64,000 bases of DNA from Listeria seeligeri serovar 1/2b str. SLCC3954 (GCF_000027145.1 NC_013891.1:1550001-1614000); one strand, 5' to 3'. Numbered from the stretch's first letter, positions 1 to 9,620 are shown. Program-made: numbers and translations. The notes: a model not told the origin generated them from the sequence alone.

Positions 1-706
1 CACGCAGTTTATTTATTTCTTCTGGTAAAATAGTATCTGTCTCATGTAATAATGAAGGAATTCGTTCCATTTGTTCTTCGATAACCTTCATTTCTTTTTG
101 GACGAGTAAGACGATTTCCCGTGCTTCTAAGTGGTCGCCTTGATCCGTTAATAAGTCATATTGATTGAGGCTATCAGCAAGTGTATCAAGTTTCGATTCG
201 ACATAGCTAAGTGTATCCCCTAATTTAAATCCTCTTGTTAAAACTTCCCGGCGAAGCTCTGCAAATTTTTCTTTTGTCGTGCGGCTTTCTTTTGCATTCT
301 TTTCTTCACTAATAAGTAATTCTTTTAAACCACCAAGAATTTGATCCATTTGTTTTTCAATGACAACAAGCATTTGTTCAATATCATTTTCAACATATGT
401 AGCAGAGCGAAATTTATACCGGTCTGTATTCATCTCAGCTTCGAGTAGTACTTCCTCTAAATCAGGAAATAATCTTGTTTCAATTTCATCCCAAGACGAA
501 CGCCAGGATTCAAAAAGCGCTTCTGTCTGACCAGTTAGTTTTAACTTTTTCACCTTCGTTAGTTCATCAATCACAGGTCGCTCTCTAAGCTTAATTTTCT
601 TTTCTTCTAACTCGTTTATTCTTTGGTAATGTTTTCTTTTTAATATGTAGCCTGCACCAATGACTGCAATTACTACGATAATAAAGCCGATTAACATGTA
701 GTACAT
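1..706 (-). CDS. ezrA: Septation ring formation regulator EzrA (N-terminal part; cut by window edge)
   Basis: EzrA is a membrane-anchored inhibitor of FtsZ ring assembly that also links FtsZ to cell wall synthases. The visible 235 codons begin MYYMLIGFIIVVIAVIGAGY, a single N-terminal membrane anchor with a short outside stub, followed at once by a highly charged helical region (KRKHYQRINELEE and onward) typical of the long EzrA coiled-coil domain. The start is chosen because GGGAGG lies about 8 nt upstream of this ATG. An ATG three codons later is possible. The C-terminal part lies beyond base 1. It is transcribed divergently from the GAF-domain gene that follows. Family assignment rests on the anchor plus coiled-coil pattern and the gene order with rpsD and tyrS. 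Confidence 0.88.
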   Translation of the reverse strand, partial: MYYMLIGFIIVVIAVIGAGYILKRKHYQRINELEEKKIKLRERPVIDELTKVKKLKLTGQTEALFESWRSSWDEIETRLFPDLEEVLLEAEMNTDRYKFRSATYVENDIEQMLVVIEKQMDQILGGLKELLISEEKNAKESRTTKEKFAELRREVLTRGFKLGDTLSYVESKLDTLADSLNQYDLLTDQGDHLEAREIVLLVQKEMKVIEEQMERIPSLLHETDTILPEEINKLR

Positions 707-953
707 CCAAAATCCTCCCATCAACGTCAACTTGTGAAAGAAAAACAGCCAATCTCATGCTGCCCATACATTTTTTCAATTATGTACATCTTTCCATATG
801 TAGTATCATTTATTCTTCATTTTTAGCTAATTATACACATCTTATATTTTAACACGATTTGCCTAGAATTACTTGCGTTTAGCGAAAAAAAATTCAAAGC
901 TCATCTATTTCATTCTTATCTAAAACAAAATTCCCGGAATCCCTTCTTGTTCA

Positions 954-962
954 TGCTATACT
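954..962 (+). promoter_or_regulatory. Extended -10 promoter for the fRMsr gene
   Basis: TG-C-TATACT is an extended -10 element about 37 bases before the ATG at 999. No good -35 is visible, which is usual for extended -10 promoters. GTGGGG just before the start serves as the ribosome binding site. Confidence 0.5.
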
Positions 963-998
963 AAAGACATTATTTGAAAAGAAAAGTGGGGATAATTA

Positions 999-1499
999 AT
1001 GATTGAAATAACAAAAATGACTGGGACTAAAGAGGAAAATTACGCGCTTGCTTTAAAACAAGTACAAGCGATGATTGCTGGCGAACCTAATATAATCGCA
1101 AATTTAAGCAATGTTTCTTCTATATTAAATCAAGCGCTAACGAATATTAATTGGGTAGGCTTCTACTTATTCGAAAAAGAAACAAACCAGCTAGTCCTCG
1201 GTCCATTCCAAGGTTTACCTGCTTGTATCCGCATCCCACTTGGTAAAGGTGTATGTGGTTCTGCAGCAGCTAATCAAAAAACATACCTTGTGGAAGATGT
1301 TCATCAATTCCCTGGTCATATCGCTTGTGACGCGGCTTCCAACTCGGAAATCGTCCTACCAATTGTAAAAAATGAGCAGCTTATCGGTGTACTAGATATC
1401 GACAGCCCTTCCACTTCTCGCTTTGATGAGGTAGATCAATTATGGCTTGAAAAAATCCGTGATGCTATCGTTCATGAATTGCCTAATGAAATGAATTGA
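999..1499 (+). CDS. Free methionine-(R)-sulfoxide reductase (GAF domain, YebR/YtsP type)
   Basis: The enzyme reduces free L-methionine-(R)-S-oxide to methionine with thiol electrons, in the cytoplasm. The 166-residue protein is a single GAF domain of normal family length. The family's three cysteines are all present: C76 (in PACIRIP), C86 (in GKGVCGS) and C110 (in HIACDA), and NWVGFY before them is also typical. In the characterised E. coli and yeast enzymes the last of these is the catalytic cysteine and the others act in resolution. The gene stands alone between ezrA (divergent) and rpsD. The rpsD promoter overlaps its stop codon. Function is from family membership. Confidence 0.85.
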   Translation: MIEITKMTGTKEENYALALKQVQAMIAGEPNIIANLSNVSSILNQALTNINWVGFYLFEKETNQLVLGPFQGLPACIRIPLGKGVCGSAAANQKTYLVEDVHQFPGHIACDAASNSEIVLPIVKNEQLIGVLDIDSPSTSRFDEVDQLWLEKIRDAIVHELPNEMN

Positions 1500-1525
1500 C
1501 AACAGCCTACTAACTATACTATACT
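1496..1525 (+). promoter_or_regulatory. Strong sigma-A promoter of rpsD
   Basis: TTGACA at 1496-1501 and TATACT at 1520-1525 are separated by 18 bp. The -35 overlaps the stop codon of the preceding gene. The predicted transcript starts near 1532 and has a leader of about 178 nt. Confidence 0.8.
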
Positions 1526-1531
1526 GGAAGA

Positions 1532-1709
1532 TGTGTAAAATGCAGCTTGAGTAAAATGAATGAGTGTGTTGTTTACCCCCAGAGTAATTCTGTGGTATAT
1601 CGCGTAACCGGCGGCTGCTATGGTGATGGTATATGAAGGTAAACTGCCCTGATTTGGTTTTACGTCACGTTTGTTTTATACCAAAAACAAATAAAAGGAG
1701 GAGTCTCTT
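1532..1709 (+). ncRNA. rpsD (S4) autoregulatory leader RNA
   Basis: This leader between the promoter and rpsD is long and structured, as expected for the S4-binding autoregulatory leader known upstream of Bacillus rpsD. GTTTACC at 1571-1577 pairs exactly with GGTAAAC at 1638-1644 to close a domain. Inside it a CAGA/TCTG hairpin lies near 1580-1593. GCAGC at 1542-1546, outside the domain, is complementary to GCTGC at 1614-1618 inside it, which would make a pseudoknot. AAAGGAGGAG near 1694-1703 is the ribosome binding site. The pairing is read from the sequence. S4 binding is inferred from gene and family. Confidence 0.72.
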
Positions 1710-2312
1710 ATGGCTCGTTATACAGGTCCAAGCTGGAAAGTTTCCCGTCGTTTAGGAATTTCACTTTCTGGAACAGGTAAAGAATTAGAGCGTCGTCCGT
1801 ATGCTCCAGGTCAACACGGCCCAACTCAACGTAAAAAAATCTCAGAATATGGTTTGCAACAAGCTGAAAAGCAAAAATTGCGTCATATGTATGGATTAAC
1901 TGAACGTCAATTCAAAAACACGTTCAACAAAGCTGGTAAATTACAAGGTAAACATGGTGAGAACTTCATGATCTTACTAGAACAACGCCTTGATAACATC
2001 GTTTACCGTCTTGGTCTTGCTCGCACTCGTCGTGCAGCTCGTCAACTCGTAAACCATGGCCACATCACTGTAGATGGCAAACGCGTAGATATCCCTTCTT
2101 ACCAAGTTTCTGTTGGTCAAGTGATTTCTGTTCGTGAAAAATCTGCTAAAAACTCTGCAATCGCTGAAAGCCTTGACGTTTCAAGCTTCGTGCCTGAATA
2201 CGTAACTTTCGATGCAGAAACTCTAACTGGTTCACTTAACCGTATTCCAGAACGTTCTGAACTTGCTGCTGAAATCAACGAAGCATTTATCGTAGAATTC
2301 TACAGCCGTTAA
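1710..2312 (+). CDS. rpsD: 30S ribosomal protein S4
   Basis: S4 is a primary 16S rRNA-binding protein that nucleates assembly of the 30S body. The 200-residue length equals that of the Bacillus protein. The N-terminus ([19 protein letters not shown]) and the central S4 RNA-binding domain at about residues 92-155 ([28 protein letters not shown]) are unmistakable. It has a consensus AGGAGG site before the ATG, its own strong promoter, a structured leader and an intrinsic terminator, so it is a single-gene transcription unit as in other Bacillales. S4 also represses its own translation or transcription through the leader in Bacillus, and the same is inferred here. Confidence 0.98.
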   Translation: MARYTGPSWKVSRRLGISLSGTGKELERRPYAPGQHGPTQRKKISEYGLQQAEKQKLRHMYGLTERQFKNTFNKAGKLQGKHGENFMILLEQRLDNIVYRLGLARTRRAARQLVNHGHITVDGKRVDIPSYQVSVGQVISVREKSAKNSAIAESLDVSSFVPEYVTFDAETLTGSLNRIPERSELAAEINEAFIVEFYSR

Positions 2313-2325
2313 TAAGAACTAATCG

Positions 2326-2366
2326 CCTTGCAAATCATGACTTCGGTTGTGGTTGCAAGGTTTTTT
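2326..2366 (+). terminator. Terminator of rpsD
   Basis: CCTTGCAA (2326-2333) pairs with TTGCAAGG (2353-2360), the stem continues inward to a UUCG loop, and six T residues follow at 2361-2366. Confidence 0.9.
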
Positions 2367-2372
2367 AATGTA

Positions 2373-2406
2373 AAAAAGCACTCGTTTTAGCAAACGAGTG
2401 CTTTTT
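2373..2406 (-). terminator. Terminator of tyrS (bidirectional form)
   Basis: GCACTCGTTT (2378-2387) and AAACGAGTGC (2392-2401) form a perfect stem around TAGC, flanked by A and T runs. It lies directly after the tyrS stop on the minus strand and also faces the rpsD terminator. Confidence 0.9.
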
Positions 2407-2408
2407 CA

Positions 2409-3955
<1,547 letters not shown>

Positions 3956-3960
3956 ATACA

Positions 3961-3990
3961 TTTATAACATACTGGTAAAAAAGATGTCAA
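3961..3990 (-). promoter_or_regulatory. tyrS promoter
   Basis: On the minus strand TTGACA (3985-3990) and TATAAA (3961-3966) are 18 bp apart. The -35 ends five bases after the ccpA stop. Confidence 0.72.
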
Positions 3991-3994
3991 CTTT

Positions 3995-4999
3995 TTATTT
4001 TTCTTTAGTTGTACCACGAAGTTTTTCACTATGTGGCAAAATTACTGTTTTTTCGTCTACTTCTTCATTAGTCATTAATTTTGTAAGTAAACGCATTGCT
4101 ACCGCACCGATATCATATAACGGTTGTACAATCGTCGAAAGTTGCGGTCGAGACATCAATGTTAGTTTTGTATTGTTGCTTGTCATTACTTCTAGATCTT
4201 CTGGTACATTGATTCCTGCATCAAGAGCGGCATTTAAAATCCCAATTGCAAGTTCATCGTCAGCTACAACTACTGCATTTGGTTTTTTCGTTAGTGCACT
4301 TAACTCTGCCCATACTTTTACCCCAGCATTGTAGTTATATTTTGCTTCAATGATGTAATCTTCTTGATACTTAATACCAGCTTCTTCTAACGCTTCTTTG
4401 TAACCAGCAAGTTTCATTTCGCTATTTACAGGTTCATTTAAAGAACCACTGACAAAAGCAATTTGTTTATGGCCGTTATCAATAAAACGTTTCACTGCTT
4501 CTTTTGTCGCTTGTTTGTAATCAATATTAACAGAGGCTAATTTGTTTTCTAAATCAACAGCTCCTGCTAAAACGACTGGTGCTGGAGAACGATCAAATTC
4601 TTCTTGTAATTGTTCCGAAATGCGTTCGCCCATATAAATAATACCGTCTACTTGTTTTCCAAGAAGTGTATTTAATACTTGAAGTTCTTTATCCTCGTTT
4701 TCGTCCGAATTGCTAAGGATAATATTATATTTATACATCGTTGCAATATCTTCAATTCCGCGCGCAAGTTCTGCGTAGAATACGTTCGAAATATCTGGAA
4801 TAATTACGCCAACAGTCGTTGTACGTTTGCTTGCTAATCCTCTAGCTACTGCATTAGGTCGATAGCCTAGTTGATTAATCACATCTAAAACTTTTTTTCG
4901 TGTTACTGGTTTAACATTTGGGTTGCCGTTAACGACCCGAGATACAGTTGCCATCGAGACATTCGCTTCTCGAGCAACATCGTAAATTGTTACATTCAT
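3995..4999 (-). CDS. ccpA: Catabolite control protein A
   Basis: LacI-family global regulator that binds cre sites together with HPr phosphorylated on Ser46 and mediates carbon catabolite repression and activation. The N-terminal helix-turn-helix and hinge helix cover residues 1-60 ([30 protein letters not shown]). The remainder is the periplasmic-binding-like effector domain. The length of 334 residues is standard. The strong similarity of the DNA-binding part to Bacillus CcpA and the position next to aroA, as in Bacillus, distinguish it from other LacI paralogues. A cre-like element lies 48-61 bp upstream of the start, which suggests autoregulation. No terminator separates ccpA from the tyrS T-box. 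Confidence 0.96.
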   Translation of the reverse strand: MNVTIYDVAREANVSMATVSRVVNGNPNVKPVTRKKVLDVINQLGYRPNAVARGLASKRTTTVGVIIPDISNVFYAELARGIEDIATMYKYNIILSNSDENEDKELQVLNTLLGKQVDGIIYMGERISEQLQEEFDRSPAPVVLAGAVDLENKLASVNIDYKQATKEAVKRFIDNGHKQIAFVSGSLNEPVNSEMKLAGYKEALEEAGIKYQEDYIIEAKYNYNAGVKVWAELSALTKKPNAVVVADDELAIGILNAALDAGINVPEDLEVMTSNNTKLTLMSRPQLSTIVQPLYDIGAVAMRLLTKLMTNEEVDEKTVILPHSEKLRGTTKEK

Positions 5000-5046
5000 C
5001 CCTATTCACTCTCCATATCAATTATTTTAATGGCTCTATATACCAT

Positions 5047-5060
5047 TGTAAACGTAAACA
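5047..5060. promoter_or_regulatory. cre-like site upstream of ccpA
   Basis: TGTAAACGTAAACA matches the cre consensus TGWAANCGNTNWCA at all but one defined position. It lies about 50 bp before the ccpA start codon, close to the expected promoter. Confidence 0.5.
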
Positions 5061-5200
5061 AATAGCCTTCCTTTAATAATACGATAACTTTTTTCGATAT
5101 GCAATTGTTTTCACTCTTTATTTTCATTTATTTTCATATCAAAACAGCATTATATCTGGTTATTAAATGCTTTTTGCGCATCAATATTTTTATCCAAAAT

Positions 5201-5227
5201 AAAAAACCTTGGAATACCAAGGCTTTT
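5201..5227 (-). terminator. Terminator of aroA
   Basis: CCTTGG (5207-5212) and CCAAGG (5217-5222) form a stem around AATA. On the minus strand it is followed by a T run. Confidence 0.85.
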
Positions 5228-5232
5228 CAACG

Positions 5233-6318
5233 TTATTTTACTTTATGAGGAACTAAATTACTAGCTAAAATTTCATTCCAGAATTGCTCGAATTCAGGAA
5301 TATCCATTTGTTGAGCTGAGTCGGATAAAGCTACTGCTGGGTCTGGATGAACTTCCGCCATCACGCCGTCTGCTTCAATAGCAAGAGCCGCTTTTGCACA
5401 TGGTAGTAATAAATCTTTACGACCAGTAGAATGCGTTACATCGACCATTACAGGTAAATGCGTTTCTTTTTTCAAAATTGGAACTGCGGAAATATCAAGT
5501 GTATTTCTAGTCGCTTTTTCGTATGTGCGGATACCACGTTCACAAAGAATAATTTTGCCATTTCCTTGTGACATGATGTATTCTGCAGCGCCAATGAATT
5601 CTTCAATAGTAGCGGATAAGCCACGTTTTAGTAAGATTGGTTTGTCCACTCGACCAGCTGCTTTTAATAATTCAAAGTTTTGCATGTTTCTCGCACCGAT
5701 TTGAATAACATCCACATAATCAAGCGCTACTTCAATATCAGCTGGAGTAACGATTTCACTAATAACCGCCAAACCATATTCATCAGAAACGCGTTTTAGA
5801 ATTTTTAATCCTTCTAACCCTAATCCTTGGAAATCATATGGACTAGTACGTGGTTTGAAGGCACCACCGCGGATAAGTTTTAATCCTTTTGCTTTAATGG
5901 ATTCAGCCACAGCTGCCACTTGTTCGTATGACTCTACTGAACATGGACCGAACACAAAGACTGGTTCGCCGTTTCCGATTGGTAAGCCTTTTACAGTAAC
6001 AATCGTATCTTCTTGTTTATTTTTTCTAGATACAAGTAATGCTTTGGAGTGATCGTCTTCTTGAAGTTCTAATCCTGCTTTAAAAATTTCTTTGAATAAT
6101 TGCTGAATCGTACTATCTTCAAAAGGACCTTTATTGGATGCAAGAATCGTATTAAGCATTTCTCTTTCACGTAATGGATCAAACCGAAGAGAACCTTGTG
6201 TCCCTTTAATTTTGCCGATTTCTTGTACTAAATTCGCGCGTTTACTAATCAATTCTAGCAAATCAATATTTAATTGATCCACCTGTGTTCTTAATTCCTC
6301 TAAATTTGCGTTAACCAT
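5233..6318 (-). CDS. aroA: Bifunctional 3-deoxy-7-phosphoheptulonate synthase / chorismate mutase
   Basis: First committed enzyme of the shikimate pathway (PEP plus erythrose-4-phosphate to DAHP), fused to an AroQ-type chorismate mutase. Residues 1-90 form the all-helical mutase domain ([20 protein letters not shown]), and residues about 105-350 the type I-beta DAHP synthase barrel ([30 protein letters not shown]). The symbol follows Bacillus/Listeria usage and should not be confused with EPSP synthase. In Bacillus the mutase domain senses chorismate/prephenate for feedback inhibition. The gene is a single unit with promoter at 6362-6390 and terminator at 5201-5227. A large dyad adjoins the promoter. 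Confidence 0.96.
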   Translation of the reverse strand: MVNANLEELRTQVDQLNIDLLELISKRANLVQEIGKIKGTQGSLRFDPLREREMLNTILASNKGPFEDSTIQQLFKEIFKAGLELQEDDHSKALLVSRKNKQEDTIVTVKGLPIGNGEPVFVFGPCSVESYEQVAAVAESIKAKGLKLIRGGAFKPRTSPYDFQGLGLEGLKILKRVSDEYGLAVISEIVTPADIEVALDYVDVIQIGARNMQNFELLKAAGRVDKPILLKRGLSATIEEFIGAAEYIMSQGNGKIILCERGIRTYEKATRNTLDISAVPILKKETHLPVMVDVTHSTGRKDLLLPCAKAALAIEADGVMAEVHPDPAVALSDSAQQMDIPEFEQFWNEILASNLVPHKVK

Positions 6319-6361
6319 TTAACTTCCACCCTTCTAAAAATCTGCTCCAAGATTATTTCTC

Positions 6362-6390
6362 ATTATAGAGGAAAACAGATGATTTGTCAC
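6362..6390 (-). promoter_or_regulatory. aroA promoter
   Basis: On the minus strand GTGACA (6385-6390) and TATAAT (6362-6367) have a 17-bp spacer. The start codon is about 45 bp downstream. Confidence 0.75.
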
Positions 6391-6393
6391 GAA

Positions 6394-6433
6394 TTCACTT
6401 TTATACTTAATCGCTTTTAAGTGTTAAAGTGAA
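6394..6433. repeat. 40-bp nested inverted repeat next to the aroA promoter
   Basis: Outer arms TTCACTTT (6394-6401) and AAAGTGAA (6426-6433) enclose inner arms ACTTAA (6405-6410) and TTAAGT (6417-6422) in perfect register, with three unpaired bases between the arm pairs on each side. It begins 3 bp upstream of the aroA -35. There is no T run, so it is not a terminator. An operator is likely. Confidence 0.7.
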
Positions 6434-6480
6434 TAACATGAATTAATGTTAACATATTATCAAATAAAATTCAAGACCAT

Positions 6481-6528
6481 AAAAAAGGACGTAAACAAAT
6501 TTATAACAAAGTTTGTTTACGTCCTTTC
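6481..6528 (-). terminator. Terminator of the ytxG-ytxH operon
   Basis: A 16-bp perfect stem, arms at 6484-6499 and 6512-6527, is followed on the minus strand by a T run at 6481-6486. Confidence 0.92.
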
Positions 6529-6555
6529 TAACAGCCATTTGGGCTAATTTTGAAA

Positions 6556-7080
6556 TTATTTCACTTCTTTTTTAGTGTCAGTTGCAACTTTTTTAGCAGC
6601 GTCTTTGCCTTCTGATACTGCTTTTTTTGCTTCTACTTTTGCTTTATCTGCTGCTTTTTCTACATCATCAGCAGCGTCTTTTGCTTCACTTTTTACTGCT
6701 TCAGCTGCTGCTTTTGCCGCTTCAGTATTTTCTTCTTTGTTTTGGGAAACGACTTCTTTCACTGCTTTTCCTTGTTTAGAAACAGTATCTGCTAATTTGC
6801 CTGATTTGTCTTTTACTACATCAACAAACCCACCAGCAGAATCAACTAATTTATCTTTTGTTCCTTTTGCTACCCCACTAATTTCGATACCTTTTTCGTA
6901 AGCAACGTCTTTCCATTGGTTGCCTTTTTCTTTCATTGTGTCGACTTGTGTATTTAAATCTTCACGTAATTCTTTACCTGATTTAGGTGCGAATAAAAGT
7001 GCTGCGGCTGAACCAACAATCGCACCAATTAAACCACCAATTAGAAAATCTTTTGTATTAATACCATCTTTTTCTGCCAT
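6556..7080 (-). CDS. ytxH: YtxH-family general stress protein
   Basis: A 174-residue protein with a single N-terminal hydrophobic glycine/alanine-rich segment (about residues 11-28, FLIGGLIGAIVGSAAALLFA) followed by the YtxH motif PKSGKELREDL. The long tail is rich in Lys, Ala and Glu, is probably helical and disordered, and resembles LEA-type stress proteins. It is preceded by ytxG with 21 bp between them and shares its sigma-B type promoter. In Bacillus ytxGHJ is a general stress operon. The molecular function is not established. The exposed, charged repeat-like tail suggests a protective role, which is inference. Confidence 0.85.
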   Translation of the reverse strand: MAEKDGINTKDFLIGGLIGAIVGSAAALLFAPKSGKELREDLNTQVDTMKEKGNQWKDVAYEKGIEISGVAKGTKDKLVDSAGGFVDVVKDKSGKLADTVSKQGKAVKEVVSQNKEENTEAAKAAAEAVKSEAKDAADDVEKAADKAKVEAKKAVSEGKDAAKKVATDTKKEVK

Positions 7081-7101
7081 TATAAATCCCTCCAGAATAT
7101 A

Positions 7102-7557
7102 TTAGAAATTTGATTGTTCAGATGCTTCTTTTGCAGCTTCTTTCGCTGCTTTATTTGCTTTCATTTTTTCTCTAAAAGAAAGAATGGAATTACTAATTGA
7201 TACAGCTTGAGAAATCTTTGCTTCGTTTTGTTCTACTTTATTTGTTGCGAGTGTTGCTAATTCGCGAACAGATTGACTTAATCCTAGTAAAGAAGTTCCA
7301 ATATCACCAACTGCATCAAAAACTGGATCTACTTTTGCAACTTTTCCGTTCACATCTTCTAGAAGCGTATTGGTTTTATCAAGCAATTTTTGTGACTCAC
7401 CTGTAATACCTTGTACTTCTACAGTAATTTTTTCTAATGATTTAGCTACCTCATCCATTGTTTGGGAAGTTGATTTTAACGTTTTTCCCAAATAGATGGC
7501 AATAACTAAAAGCGCTATCGCAGCGATTAATGCCGCAATATACAAGATTACTATCAT
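7102..7557 (-). CDS. ytxG: YtxG-like DUF948 membrane protein, general stress
   Basis: A 151-residue protein with an N-terminal transmembrane helix (residues 3-24) and a long amphipathic helical region resembling DUF948 proteins (repeated spaced hydrophobics through about residue 110), ending in a lysine/alanine-rich tail. It is first in a two-gene operon with ytxH and sits behind a consensus sigma-B promoter at 7586-7611. Function is unknown beyond membership of the general stress group in Bacillus and Listeria. Confidence 0.82.
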   Translation of the reverse strand: MIVILYIAALIAAIALLVIAIYLGKTLKSTSQTMDEVAKSLEKITVEVQGITGESQKLLDKTNTLLEDVNGKVAKVDPVFDAVGDIGTSLLGLSQSVRELATLATNKVEQNEAKISQAVSISNSILSFREKMKANKAAKEAAKEASEQSNF

Positions 7558-7585
7558 CTATCCACACCTCCATATTCTTTTTTCT

Positions 7586-7611
7586 ATACCCTGAGTGCTT
7601 CCCTCTAAAAC
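7586..7611 (-). promoter_or_regulatory. Sigma-B promoter of ytxG-ytxH
   Basis: On the minus strand GTTTT (7607-7611) and GGGTAT (7586-7591) are separated by 15 bp, which matches the Listeria sigma-B consensus. The ytxG start is about 29 bp downstream. Confidence 0.85.
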
Positions 7612-7733
7612 TTTCTTCACCTAATGAATCTATGTAATTATTGTAAAAAAGAAAAGGTATTAGCTTCATTTTAGCAATTAACTGCCAAAAAATAAACTAA
7701 TAAGAAAGAAACCGGCTAATTAATTGAGTATAG

Positions 7734-7761
7734 TTGCTTTTGGCTAAATTTAGAGTAAAAT
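7734..7761 (+). promoter_or_regulatory. Promoter of the M29 aminopeptidase
   Basis: TTGCTT (7734-7739), a 16-bp spacer and TAAAAT (7756-7761) lie about 55 bp upstream of the start codon. Confidence 0.5.
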
Positions 7762-7815
7762 AGATACAGGCAACTTTTTTGCTTAATATTAGGTAATTTT
7801 AGGGAGGTCAAAAGA

Positions 7816-8928
7816 TTGAGAGATACAAGAATTGAAAAATTAGCACATAATTTAATCAACTATTCCGTCAAACTTGGCGCTGGGGAAAAAGTATTGATTG
7901 AAAACTTCGGCGTTCAAAAAGAACTTGTGATGGCTTTAGTGGAAGAAGCATATAAAGCTGGCAGTTTTCCATTCGTATCACTGAAAGAGCCACAAATCGA
8001 CCGCGCACTTATGTTAGGTGCAGATAGCGCTCAATACGAGAAAATTGCTGAGTTCGAAGGCAATGTGATGAAAGAAATGGATGCTTACATAGGTTTACGA
8101 GCAGGCGATAACATCAATGAAACTTCTGACGTTCCTGCTGCTAAATTAAAAATCCACGGCGACACTGTTGGAAAAATGCATTCTCATATCCGCGTCAAAA
8201 AAACAAAATGGGTTGTACTTCGTTATCCAAGCGCTTCCATGGCTCAACTTGCAAAAATGAGTACTGCTGGGTTTGAAGATTTCTATTTTGATGTGTGTAA
8301 CTTAGATTACGGAAAAATGAGTACTGCAATGGACGGTCTAGTAGCACTTATGAACAAAACAGATAAAGTTCACCTTGTCGGTCCAGGAACAGATTTAACT
8401 TTTAGTATTAAAGATATTCCGGCAATTAAATGTGCGGGAGAAATGAATATTCCGGATGGTGAAGTGTTTACTGCACCAGTTCGTGATTCTATTAACGGTA
8501 AACTTACTTATAACACTCCTTCTCCGTATCAAGGCTTTACCTTCGAAAACGTCTCTTTCACTTTCAAAGACGGAAAAATTGTGGAAGCGACTGCAAATGA
8601 TACAGAACGAATTAACAAAGTGCTAGATACAGATGAAGGTGCTCGCTATGTTGGCGAATTCGCTATTGGTGTCAATCCATTTATTCATGAGCCAATGCAA
8701 GATATTTTGTTTGATGAAAAAATCGAAGGAAGTTTCCATTTCACTCCTGGTCAATGTTATGACGAAGCATTTAATGGCAATCAATCCGCTATACACTGGG
8801 ATCTTGTAAATATTCAACGCGCTGATTACGGCGGTGGAGAAATTTATTTTGATGATGTTCTCATTCGTAAAGATGGCATTTTCGTTCTTCCTGAGTTAGA
8901 AGCATTAAATCCAGAAAACTTAGTATAA
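7816..8928 (+). CDS. M29-family metallo-aminopeptidase (AmpS/PepS type)
   Basis: A cytoplasmic aminopeptidase that removes N-terminal residues from peptides with a two-metal active site. The family's conserved C-terminal metal and catalytic region is recognisable: GEFAIGVNPFI, the His/Glu pair in FHFTPGQCYDEAFNGNQS, and IHWDLV. The start is TTG with GGGAGG 8 nt before it. No better ATG exists upstream. At 370 residues it is shorter than the 409-413 residues usual for AmpS/PepS, as is common for one subgroup. It is a single-gene unit between divergent ytxGH and convergent prx. Confidence 0.88.
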   Translation: MRDTRIEKLAHNLINYSVKLGAGEKVLIENFGVQKELVMALVEEAYKAGSFPFVSLKEPQIDRALMLGADSAQYEKIAEFEGNVMKEMDAYIGLRAGDNINETSDVPAAKLKIHGDTVGKMHSHIRVKKTKWVVLRYPSASMAQLAKMSTAGFEDFYFDVCNLDYGKMSTAMDGLVALMNKTDKVHLVGPGTDLTFSIKDIPAIKCAGEMNIPDGEVFTAPVRDSINGKLTYNTPSPYQGFTFENVSFTFKDGKIVEATANDTERINKVLDTDEGARYVGEFAIGVNPFIHEPMQDILFDEKIEGSFHFTPGQCYDEAFNGNQSAIHWDLVNIQRADYGGGEIYFDDVLIRKDGIFVLPELEALNPENLV

Positions 8929-8930
8929 AA

Positions 8931-8962
8931 ATAAGCGCTTAGGAATTTTCCTAGGCGCTTTA
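8931..8962. terminator. Bidirectional terminator between the aminopeptidase and prx
   Basis: AAGCGCTTAGGAA and TTCCTAGGCGCTT pair with one G-T step, around TT. Runs of T on the right and A on the left let it serve both convergent genes. Confidence 0.85.
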
Positions 8963-8965
8963 TTT

Positions 8966-9511
8966 TTATACTATTGTTTTTTCACCAGGTTGCCAGTTAA
9001 TCGGGCAAAGTCCCCCTGTTTGTAATGCCTGTAAAACTCTTAAAATTTCATCGACTTCTCGACCAATATTATTATGATGAACAACTTCATATTGAATTTC
9101 ACCTTTAGGATTAATAATGAAAAGTCCGCGTAATGCGACACCCTCTTCTTCAATCAACACACCATAATCGCTTGCTACTTGGTGGTTCGTATCAGCTGCA
9201 AGGGGATAATTTAACTTGCCAATTCCGCCTTCTTTAATCGGCGTATTCGTCCATGCAAGATGAGAATGAACGGTATCGGTTGAAGCGCCAATAATCCGCG
9301 CATCTAAAGCATCAAATTCATCTGAACGAGCCGAAATTGCAACAATTTCAGTCGGACAAACAAATGTAAAGTCCATTGGATAGAAAAACAGAACTGTCCA
9401 TTTATTATCTTCTATATTTTCTTCTAGACTTACTTTCCCAAAAGTCTGATTGGGCATAACTGCTTCCATTTCGAACCTTGGAGCTTGTGTGCCTACTAAA
9501 CGTTCTGCCAC
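8966..9511 (-). CDS. prx: Typical 2-Cys peroxiredoxin
   Basis: A thiol peroxidase (AhpC/Prx1 group) that reduces hydrogen peroxide and organic peroxides. The peroxidatic Cys52 lies in FTFVCPTEI and the resolving Cys169 in GGLCPINW. The 181-residue length and the C-terminal arm carrying the second cysteine place it in the typical 2-Cys class. A perfect PerR box lies 8 bp upstream of the predicted -35. The reductant partner is not encoded nearby, so thioredoxin is assumed. Confidence 0.94.
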   Translation of the reverse strand: MAERLVGTQAPRFEMEAVMPNQTFGKVSLEENIEDNKWTVLFFYPMDFTFVCPTEIVAISARSDEFDALDARIIGASTDTVHSHLAWTNTPIKEGGIGKLNYPLAADTNHQVASDYGVLIEEEGVALRGLFIINPKGEIQYEVVHHNNIGREVDEILRVLQALQTGGLCPINWQPGEKTIV

Positions 9512-9561
9512 TTTTATCCCTCCATTTAATCTATGTAGTTGTATTTTGTCTCACATAATTT

Positions 9562-9590
9562 ATTTTAATACACGAATTAAGTAGTGTAAA
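9562..9590 (-). promoter_or_regulatory. prx promoter
   Basis: On the minus strand TTTACA (9585-9590) and TAAAAT (9562-9567) are 17 bp apart, about 50 bp upstream of the ATG. Confidence 0.6.
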
Positions 9591-9598
9591 GCTTTTAT

Positions 9599-9613
9599 TT
9601 ATAATAATTATAA
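9599..9613. promoter_or_regulatory. PerR box upstream of prx
   Basis: TTATAATAATTATAA is an exact 15-of-15 match to the PerR consensus TTATAATNATTATAA. It differs from the Fur consensus at the two positions that distinguish the regulators. Confidence 0.82.
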
Positions 9614-9620
9614 ACAAACA

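Noticed and set aside
6575-6901. 108-codon plus-strand frame opposite ytxH, rich in Ser/Ala/Phe
   Set aside because: It is the mirror of the Lys/Ala-rich repeats of ytxH. There is no promoter or ribosome binding site.
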